From: an uncultured Lachnospiraceae bacterium
GTDB taxonomy: Bacteria; Bacillota; Clostridia; Lachnospirales; Lachnospiraceae
Reading direction: 5' to 3'
NCBI GenBank assembly: GCA_902803635.1
Contig: CADCQU010000178.1
Span: 1 to 5,669, forward strand
Length of the DNA stretch: 5,669 bases
In this document: positions 1 to 3,996 of the stretch, one piece after another
Layout: each line of letters starts with the position of its first letter
Numbering within the stretch: position 1 is the stretch's first letter
Translations under genes and position numbers: made by a program
Notes under the pieces: model-generated
Told to the model about the DNA's origin: nothing
Database searches by the model: none
What the model saw: the letters and a program-made list of their open reading frames with translations, nothing else

Positions 1-45
1 TCGAATGCTTTGTACGACAGCCCCTTCTTTTTCTGTCTTCATCAT
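1..45 (-). CDS. Partial divergent gene, N-terminus only (possible IclR-type regulator)
   Basis: Reading leftwards from position 45, the minus strand has an open frame of 15 codons, MMKTEKEGAVVQSIR, that runs off the window edge. A good ribosome binding site (AGGTGG plus GGAG, 64 to 57) lies upstream, 11 nt before the first ATG; a second in-frame ATG follows directly. Another ATG at 52-50 in a different frame is only 4 nt from the GGAG and gives a less protein-like reading. Starts of the type 'xxVQSIxRA' are common in IclR-family transcription factors, so a regulator is possible, but 15 residues cannot establish a family. The upstream region has a plausible minus-strand promoter, which supports a real gene. 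That there is a gene here is moderately likely; its identity is a guess. Confidence 0.4.
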   Translation of the reverse strand, partial: MMKTEKEGAVVQSIR

Positions 46-61
46 TGAACATCTCGCTCCA

Positions 62-136
62 CCTGTCATTCTGAGCGAAGCGACGCCTCAGTGTGCAGAA
101 AACAGTCCAGTGGACTGTTTTCTGTAAGAATCCCTC
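62..136. repeat. Dispersed intergenic repeat containing a perfect 14-bp-arm palindrome
   Basis: The segment opens with GTCATTCTGAGCGAAGCG (65-82) and closes with AAGAATCCC. These ends match, from memory, a widespread intergenic repeat of Clostridia and other bacteria. Between them lies a perfect palindrome at 96-124: arms CAGAAAACAGTCCA and TGGACTGTTTTCTG around a single central G. There is no T-tract directly after it on either strand, so it is not a classical terminator. It sits in the likely 5' leader of the minus-strand gene. The palindrome is seen directly; the claim that the element is dispersed is recollection. Confidence 0.6.
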
Positions 137-152
137 CGGCTTTCTACCCCGT

Positions 153-180
153 TTTATAAAACCTCGTAGCATTTATTCAA
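153..180 (-). promoter_or_regulatory. Likely promoter for the divergent minus-strand gene
   Basis: On the minus strand a -35-like TTGAAT (180 to 175) is followed after 16 bp by a -10-like TATAAA (158 to 153). The -10 lies within the perfect palindrome GTTTTATAAAAC (151-162). The predicted transcript would start near 146, pass through the palindromic repeat and reach the start codon at 45. Both hexamers match the sigma-A consensus only partly. Confidence 0.4.
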
Positions 181-193
181 TCGTACGTTCGAT
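180..193. promoter_or_regulatory. Near-palindrome next to the minus-strand promoter, possible operator
   Basis: ATCGTACGTTCGAT is an inverted repeat with one mismatched position per half (outer ATCG/CGAT and inner ACGT are symmetric). It abuts the -35 element of the predicted minus-strand promoter. GTAC occurs inside it and again at 197-200. The position fits an operator for the divergent gene's own product, but no factor is identifiable. Confidence 0.3.
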
Positions 194-238
194 TTAGTAC
201 AAAACCGTAACGAAATTTTTCTAATATTTTTTTATTTC

Positions 239-255
239 TTAACATTTCTGTAACA
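239..255 (-). promoter_or_regulatory. WalR (YycF) box, distal, minus orientation
   Basis: The minus strand reads TGTTAC-AGAAA-TGTTAA, a full match to the published WalR consensus TGTWAH-N5-TGTWAH. It lies in a very AT-rich stretch (about 213-275) in the divergent region. A second full-consensus box lies at 431-447, and both have a spacer beginning AGAA. WalR is the essential cell-wall response regulator of Gram-positive bacteria and controls many NlpC/P60 and related hydrolase genes. The box is about 280 bp from the hydrolase start codon, so it could serve a distal promoter, help looping, or act on the minus-strand gene. Confidence 0.5.
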
Positions 256-326
256 TTTTTGATGTATAAATTTAATTGTGCGCGTGCGAAGAGCATTTGC
301 ATAAGGATTTAAATGTTTTACGGCTG

Positions 327-397
327 ATTTTCACAGGGATTTCACCTACAAAAACAGAAAATTGGTGTTTTCGTAGAAAATGCGTCCCAGTGAAAAT
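327..397 (+). other. Long imperfect nested inverted repeat (hairpin) of unknown role
   Basis: The outer arms are ATTTTCACAGGGA (327-339) and TCCCAGTGAAAAT (385-397), 12 of 13 positions paired. An internal loop of 6 by 8 nt follows. The inner arms are CTACAAAAACA (346-356) and TGTTTTCGTAG (366-376), 10 of 11 paired, closing on a 9-nt loop. GGCT (322-325) could also pair with AGCC (413-416). It lies just upstream of the best hydrolase promoter, so it would be transcribed only from a more distal start. It does not match a riboswitch I recognise. It may be a DNA-level structure, a remnant of a small mobile element, or part of a long leader. Confidence 0.55.
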
Positions 398-402
398 AAC
401 TC

Positions 403-431
403 TTGCCAATGTAGCCTTTCTGTGACATAAT
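403..431 (+). promoter_or_regulatory. Promoter of the NlpC/P60 hydrolase gene
   Basis: The -35 is TTGCCA (403-408), one mismatch from TTGACA. A 17-bp spacer leads to CATAAT (426-431), one mismatch from TATAAT, preceded by an extended -10 TG at 423-424. This is a near-ideal sigma-A promoter. Transcription should begin near 437-439, giving a leader of about 97 nt. Confidence 0.7.
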
Positions 432-447
432 GTAACAGAATTGTAAA
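431..447 (+). promoter_or_regulatory. WalR (YycF) box at the hydrolase promoter
   Basis: TGTAAC-AGAAT-TGTAAA fits the WalR consensus TGTWAH-N5-TGTWAH at every fixed position. A related half-site, TGTGAC, lies at 421-426, so three TGT half-sites follow each other at 10 and 11 bp steps, on one face of the helix. TGTGAC and TGTAAC with flanks also form an imperfect palindrome at 421-437. The box overlaps the last base of the -10 and the predicted start site. In the known WalR regulon, boxes placed like this tend to mean repression, while boxes upstream of the -35 mean activation; the direction of control here is therefore uncertain. Confidence 0.6.
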
Positions 448-534
448 AAACGGAAATTACTTCCGTACTTCTTCGGGACAGCATTTGCCAATGCTTCCCC
501 AGGAAGACAAGTCATTTATGGAGAAGCCTATTTT
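438..534 (+). promoter_or_regulatory. Predicted 5' leader with small hairpins and ribosome binding site
   Basis: The leader contains three short inverted repeats: CGGAA/TTCCG at 451-465, AGCATT/AATGCT at 480-495 with loop TGCC, and CTTCC/GGAAG at 494-506. The last two share two bases, so they cannot both form fully. The ribosome binding site GGAGAAG (520-526) lies 8 nt before the hydrolase ATG at 535. A six-codon frame, ATG at 518 to TGA at 536-538, has its own AGGAAG (501-506) and overlaps the hydrolase start as ATGA. Confidence 0.45.
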
Positions 535-2325
535 ATGAAGAAAAGAATTGTTAGCTTATTGCTTGCAGCGGTCATGATAATCTCGTTCGTGACCCCGACC
601 TTTGCGGATCACGAGTCGGATGTCCGGTCGCAGCAGGCGGTGGCGCAATCGGCTTTGGACAGCACCATGTCTCAGATTAACGTGGATGCCGGCATCTCCG
701 CCTCCCTCGACGCCGAGATCGACGATCTCGACACCCAGGCGGTGAACCTCATGGCTTCCATCGATATTCTGGAGTCCGATATCGCCAACGCCAAATCTGA
801 AATCAAGAAAACGAAGAAACTCCTCAAGGCTGCCAACGAGAAGAAGGACGCCCAACACGAAGGCATGAAGGCCCGTATCCAGTACCTCTACGAGAACGGG
901 CAGAGCCTTTCCTTCCTCTCCTACCTGCTGAGCGCGGACGATCTCGAGGATTTCCTGAACCGTGTTTCCTACACGCAGGACCTCAGCCAGTACGACCGCG
1001 ACCAGCTCCTCGTCTACGAGGAGAGCATCCGGGAAATCGAGAAGATCCAGTCCGATCTTGAGAATTCCAAATCTATCCTGGAGGAGGAGAAGAACAATCT
1101 GGACGAGCAGCATGTCGCTCTGGAGTCACTTCTTTCCGAGAAGAAGGAACAGTCCAAAAACTACAAGGCCGAGGTCGAAGCTCTTCGCGTCCGTGCCGAT
1201 GAACTGAGTGCGCAGATTGCCGCCCAGAACGCCGAGCTCCAGCGGATCGAGGAAGAAAAACGCCTCGAAGAGGAGCGTCGTCGCAAGGCCGAGGAAGAGG
1301 AACGCCGTCGCCAGGCTGAGGAAGCCGAGCGCAAGCGCCAGGAGTCTGAAGCCGCCGAGAAGGCCCGTCTTGAGTCCGAGGCCGCCGAAAAGGCAAGGTT
1401 AGAGGCCGAGGCTGCTGCCGAAAAAGCAAGGTTAGAGGCCGAGGCCGCTGCCGAAAAGGCTCGCCAGGAAGCCGAAGCCGCTGAGAAGGCCAAGAAGGAA
1501 GCCGAGGAGAAGGCACGCAAGAAAGCCGAAAAGGCTGCCAAGGAAGCTGCCGAAAAGGCCGCCAAAGAGGCCGCCGAGAAGGCCGCCGAAGCGGAACGCG
1601 CCCGTAAGGAAGCCGAGGAGGCTGCCCAGCGTGCAGCGGAGGAGGAAGCCGCAAGGCAGGCTGCCGCTGAGGAGGCTGCCCGTCAGGCCGCTGCCGAGGA
1701 GGCCGCCCGTCAGGCCGCCGAGGAAGCCGCCCGCCAGGCCGCTGCGCAAAGTTCCGCTGCTGCAGTTGCGGATTCTTCCGTAGCCCCGACCGCCACTCCG
1801 GTTCCCGCAACGCCGACCCCGACCCCGACGACGGCTCCGCAGACGACCGGCGCCTACTCTGACGGACGCGCCCTCGGTGCCGCCGCCAGAGGAAATGCCT
1901 TCTACCAGTCCACGGGCTGCATGTACCAGACGAACGAAAAGCCGGGTCCCGACCCCGCTTACGCCACGAATAACGCCAGCATCGGCGTACAGATTGCCGA
2001 CTTCGCCGTCCGGTACAACGGAATTCCGTACAGGACCGGCGGCACGAACCTCAACGATGCTTGCGACTGCAGCGGCTTCGTCACCGGCGTCTACCGTAAC
2101 TTTGGTGTCGATCTCAACGGCGACCCCTGGATGCAGATGAAATTCGGTCGTGAGGTTTCCCTTGCGGAGATTCAGCCCGGTGACATCGTCATCTACGCCG
2201 GACATTCGGCCCTCTACATCGGCAACAACACGATCATCAACGCCAGTGACTACAACGTGGGCGTGGTCATCCGCACCCCGGTCACCTACCGCCAGATCCT
2301 GACCATCCGGAGAATCTTCGGATAA
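535..2325 (+). CDS. Secreted PcsB/CwlO-like NlpC/P60 peptidoglycan endopeptidase
   Basis: This 596-residue secreted protein probably cleaves peptide stems in peptidoglycan (gamma-D-Glu to diamino acid bond, by family). A signal peptide (residues 1-24, cut after TFA) is followed by a PcsB/CwlO-type coiled coil (about 28-230). That region includes the typical YLYENG...SYLLSADDLEDFLNRV segment, which in PcsB and CwlO interacts with the FtsEX complex. Residues 235-405 are almost purely Glu, Ala, Lys, Arg and Gln with few hydrophobic positions, suggesting a rigid single alpha helix. A Pro/Thr linker (413-440) leads to the NlpC/P60 domain (about 483-596). Catalytic residues are Cys512 in DCSGF, His557 in GHSALYIG and, as third polar residue, Asn569 in IINAS. 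Another Cys, 510, lies two residues before the nucleophile. The start has GGAGAAG 8 nt upstream and gives a clean signal peptide. It is monocistronic: own promoter, WalR box and terminator. The helical spacer makes it longer than most PcsB-like proteins. Confidence 0.93.
   Translation: MKKRIVSLLLAAVMIISFVTPTFADHESDVRSQQAVAQSALDSTMSQINVDAGISASLDAEIDDLDTQAVNLMASIDILESDIANAKSEIKKTKKLLKAANEKKDAQHEGMKARIQYLYENGQSLSFLSYLLSADDLEDFLNRVSYTQDLSQYDRDQLLVYEESIREIEKIQSDLENSKSILEEEKNNLDEQHVALESLLSEKKEQSKNYKAEVEALRVRADELSAQIAAQNAELQRIEEEKRLEEERRRKAEEEERRRQAEEAERKRQESEAAEKARLESEAAEKARLEAEAAAEKARLEAEAAAEKARQEAEAAEKAKKEAEEKARKKAEKAAKEAAEKAAKEAAEKAAEAERARKEAEEAAQRAAEEEAARQAAAEEAARQAAAEEAARQAAEEAARQAAAQSSAAAVADSSVAPTATPVPATPTPTPTTAPQTTGAYSDGRALGAAARGNAFYQSTGCMYQTNEKPGPDPAYATNNASIGVQIADFAVRYNGIPYRTGGTNLNDACDCSGFVTGVYRNFGVDLNGDPWMQMKFGREVSLAEIQPGDIVIYAGHSALYIGNNTIINASDYNVGVVIRTPVTYRQILTIRRIFG
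1354..1482 (+). repeat. In-frame 33-bp tandem repeats in the helical spacer
   Basis: Two nearly identical 33-bp units (1384-1416 and 1417-1449) encode AEKARLEAEAA twice. A diverged third unit (1450-1482) encodes AEKARQEAEAA, and a 30-bp relative upstream (1354-1383) encodes AEKARLESEA. The two identical units share the AGG-TTA codon pair, unlike the CGT/CGC and CTT/CTC used around them, and differ at only two silent positions. This points to a recent duplication. The 11-residue period keeps the helix in register. Confidence 0.85.
1642..1746 (+). repeat. Second set of in-frame repeats (EEAARQAAA) in the helical spacer
   Basis: Four copies of EEAARQAA(A) follow one another at residues 370-404, with lengths 9, 9, 8 and 9. 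The DNA copies are more diverged than those of the 33-bp set, which suggests an older expansion. This block ends the charged helix just before the Ser/Ala and Pro/Thr linker. Confidence 0.85.
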
Positions 2326-2349
2326 CGGCATAGAAACTATAAGCATCCG

Positions 2350-2379
2350 AAAAGCGAGGCATTTGCCTCGCTTTTCTTG
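2350..2379 (+). terminator. Intrinsic terminator after the hydrolase gene
   Basis: Arms AAAAGCGAGGCA (2350-2361) and TGCCTCGCTTTT (2364-2375) pair perfectly over 12 bp around a 2-nt spacer (in practice a 4-nt ATTT loop), followed by a T-rich tail. The A-run on the left arm means it could also work on the minus strand. It separates the hydrolase from the acyltransferase operon. Confidence 0.9.
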
Positions 2380-2395
2380 TATGTTTTCTTGTATG
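2372..2395 (+). repeat. Perfect 12-bp tandem duplication, TTTTCTTGTATG twice
   Basis: Copies at 2372-2383 and 2384-2395 are identical and directly adjacent. The first overlaps the T-tail of the terminator; the second contains TTGTAT (2389-2394), the -35 of the next promoter. Confidence 0.95.
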
Positions 2396-2417
2396 AAGAG
2401 CCTCTTTGTGATACTAT
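2389..2417 (+). promoter_or_regulatory. Promoter of the acyltransferase operon
   Basis: TTGTAT (2389-2394), a 17-bp spacer and TACTAT (2412-2417) with an extended -10 TG at 2409-2410. The layout is the same as at the hydrolase promoter but both hexamers are weaker. Transcription should start near 2423, leaving a leader of about 67 nt with no WalR box. Confidence 0.55.
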
Positions 2418-2489
2418 TGAAAAACATTGTTCGGATGTCATAACACCCAATTCACGGATCGCTTCGTTCTTTTGAAAAGCAGGTATGCC

Positions 2490-3986
2490 ATGCAGTTTAA
2501 TTCCATCGATTTCATGCTCTTCTTCCCCATCGTCCTGGCCGTCTACTTCCTCATCCCCCGGAAGGCCCGGATGTACTGGCTTCTTCTGGCAAGCTATTAT
2601 TTCTACATGAGCTGGAACGCGGTCTATGCCCTCCTCATCGGGGGGTCCACCGTAATCACCTACGCGAGCGCCCTGCTGTTTGTGCGCTTTACCAAATCCG
2701 GAGACGGCGTAAAGAAGAAGCGGGCCGTCCTCGTCGCCTGCATTTGCATCAACCTCGGCATCCTCTTCCTCTTTAAATACGGGAATTTCTGCATCGATTC
2801 CGTCAACCGTCTCCTGGCGCAGATCGGAATCTGCGCCATCCCTCACCGCTTTGACTTCCTCCTGCCGGTGGGCATTTCCTTCTACACCTTCCAGGCCCTC
2901 GGCTACATGATCGACGTCTACCGGGACGATGTGGAGGTGGAGCGAAACATTTTCCGCTACGCCCTCTTCGTCTCGTTCTTCCCTCAGCTCGTCGCCGGGC
3001 CAATTGAGCGTTCGAAGAACCTTCTTCGGCAAATGCGCGGCATCGAGTCCATCAACCTCTGGAACGCGCGCCGGGTGGCCTCGGGAGCCATCCTCATGGT
3101 CTGGGGGCTTTTCACGAAAATGGTCATCGCCGACCGGGTCTCCATTCTCGTCGACACCGTTTTCAACAACTACCGGATGTACGGCAGCACGGAACTGATC
3201 GCCGCCGCCATCGGGTTCGCCCTGCAGATTTACTGCGATTTCGGAAGCTACTCCATGATCGCCATCGGCTCCGCGAGGATTATGGGCTTCGACCTCATGG
3301 AAAATTTCAAGGCTCCTTATTTCGCCCGGAGCATCCGAGAGTTCTGGAGTCGCTGGCACATCTCGCTAAGCACCTGGTTCCGGGATTACCTCTACATCCC
3401 GCTCGGCGGCAACCGGAAGGGAAGGCTCCGCAAGGCCTCCAACACGATGATTGTCTTCCTTGTGAGCGGCCTCTGGCACGGCGCAAGCTGGACCTTCGTC
3501 GTCTGGGGCGGCATCCACGGCCTCTACCAGGTCGTTGGCGACCTCACCAGACCGCACCGTGAGAGGGCGGTCCGCCGGCTCGGCATCCGGACGGAGTGCT
3601 TCAGCTGGCGGCTTCTGCAAATGCTGCTCACCTTTGCATTTGTGACCTTCGCCTGGATCTTCTTCCGCGCGGACTCGCTCACGGATGCCCTCCGCTACAT
3701 CCAGAGAATCTTCGTGAAGCCCACCCCCTGGAGCCTCTTCAACGACGGACTCTACAGCCTCGGCCTAGGTCGTCCGGAGATGAACATCCTCGTTCTCTCC
3801 GTCGTCGTCCTCCTTCTGGTCGACCTCATCCGTGTCCGGAGGCAAATGACTCTCGACGCCTTCCTCTTTTCGCAGAACATTTGGTTCGAGTGGCTGGTCG
3901 TCGTGGGCCTCATCCTCGCGATCCTCACCTTCGGGGAGTACGGCCCCGCATTTGACGCAAAGCAGTTTATCTACTTCCAGTTTTAG
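2490..3986 (+). CDS. MBOAT-family membrane O-acyltransferase (AlgI/DltB type)
   Basis: This 498-residue polytopic membrane protein likely moves an acyl group, probably acetyl, from the cytoplasm to the outside for attachment to a glycan or other surface polymer by its SGNH partner. Family hallmarks are LPVGISFYTFQ (125-135), FPQLVAGPIER (164-174), CDF..YS (249-255), REFWSRWHISLS (ending at 294), TWFRDYLYIPLGGNR (295-309) and SGLWHGASW (326-334). His330 corresponds to the essential MBOAT histidine and His290 to the second conserved one. Many hydrophobic segments (about ten) and length match AlgI. The ATG at 2490 is chosen over an in-frame TTG at 2427: it has AAGCAGG 6 nt upstream, and MQFNSIDFMLFFPIV is a typical family start. 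In AlgI the stretch after CDF is usually SGYSDMAIG; here it is GSYSMIAIG, lacking the Asp. The acyl donor and acceptor are unknown. No dltA or dltC neighbour is visible. Confidence 0.92.
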   Translation: MQFNSIDFMLFFPIVLAVYFLIPRKARMYWLLLASYYFYMSWNAVYALLIGGSTVITYASALLFVRFTKSGDGVKKKRAVLVACICINLGILFLFKYGNFCIDSVNRLLAQIGICAIPHRFDFLLPVGISFYTFQALGYMIDVYRDDVEVERNIFRYALFVSFFPQLVAGPIERSKNLLRQMRGIESINLWNARRVASGAILMVWGLFTKMVIADRVSILVDTVFNNYRMYGSTELIAAAIGFALQIYCDFGSYSMIAIGSARIMGFDLMENFKAPYFARSIREFWSRWHISLSTWFRDYLYIPLGGNRKGRLRKASNTMIVFLVSGLWHGASWTFVVWGGIHGLYQVVGDLTRPHRERAVRRLGIRTECFSWRLLQMLLTFAFVTFAWIFFRADSLTDALRYIQRIFVKPTPWSLFNDGLYSLGLGRPEMNILVLSVVVLLLVDLIRVRRQMTLDAFLFSQNIWFEWLVVVGLILAILTFGEYGPAFDAKQFIYFQF

Positions 3987-3996
3987 AGGCAGGAAC

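Noticed and set aside
272..484. Minus-strand 70-codon frame in the intergenic region
   Set aside because: No ribosome binding site or protein-like composition, and it covers the promoter, WalR box and hairpin.
272..534. Cyclic di-AMP (ydaO) riboswitch, often found before wall hydrolase genes
   Set aside because: I do not see the conserved ydaO core, and the best promoter lies at 403-431, leaving too short a leader.
1354..1746. CRISPR or other non-coding repeat array
   Set aside because: The repeats are contiguous, in frame, and encode a coherent helical protein segment with no unique spacers.
1073..1810. Minus-strand Arg/Pro-rich frame of 245 codons
   Set aside because: Another shadow of the charged repeat region, with no plausible protein character.
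1432..2427. Minus-strand open frame of 331 codons opposite the hydrolase
   Set aside because: Its Gly/Leu-rich sequence mirrors the Glu/Ala/Lys repeats of the real gene, it has no domain or credible start, and it overlaps clear catalytic motifs on the + strand.
2427..2489. In-frame TTG extension of the MBOAT protein by 21 residues
   Set aside because: The extension is unlike family N-termini and would begin almost at the predicted transcription start; the ATG at 2490 has a good Shine-Dalgarno sequence.
2337..3359. Minus-strand open frame of 340 codons opposite the MBOAT gene
   Set aside because: It arises from strong third-position C/G bias in the real gene; the composition is highly acidic and low-complexity and matches no family.
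3952..3996. In-frame TTG extension of the SGNH protein
   Set aside because: It overlaps the end of the MBOAT gene; the ATG at 3997 has AGAGG at 7 nt and begins a normal membrane anchor.
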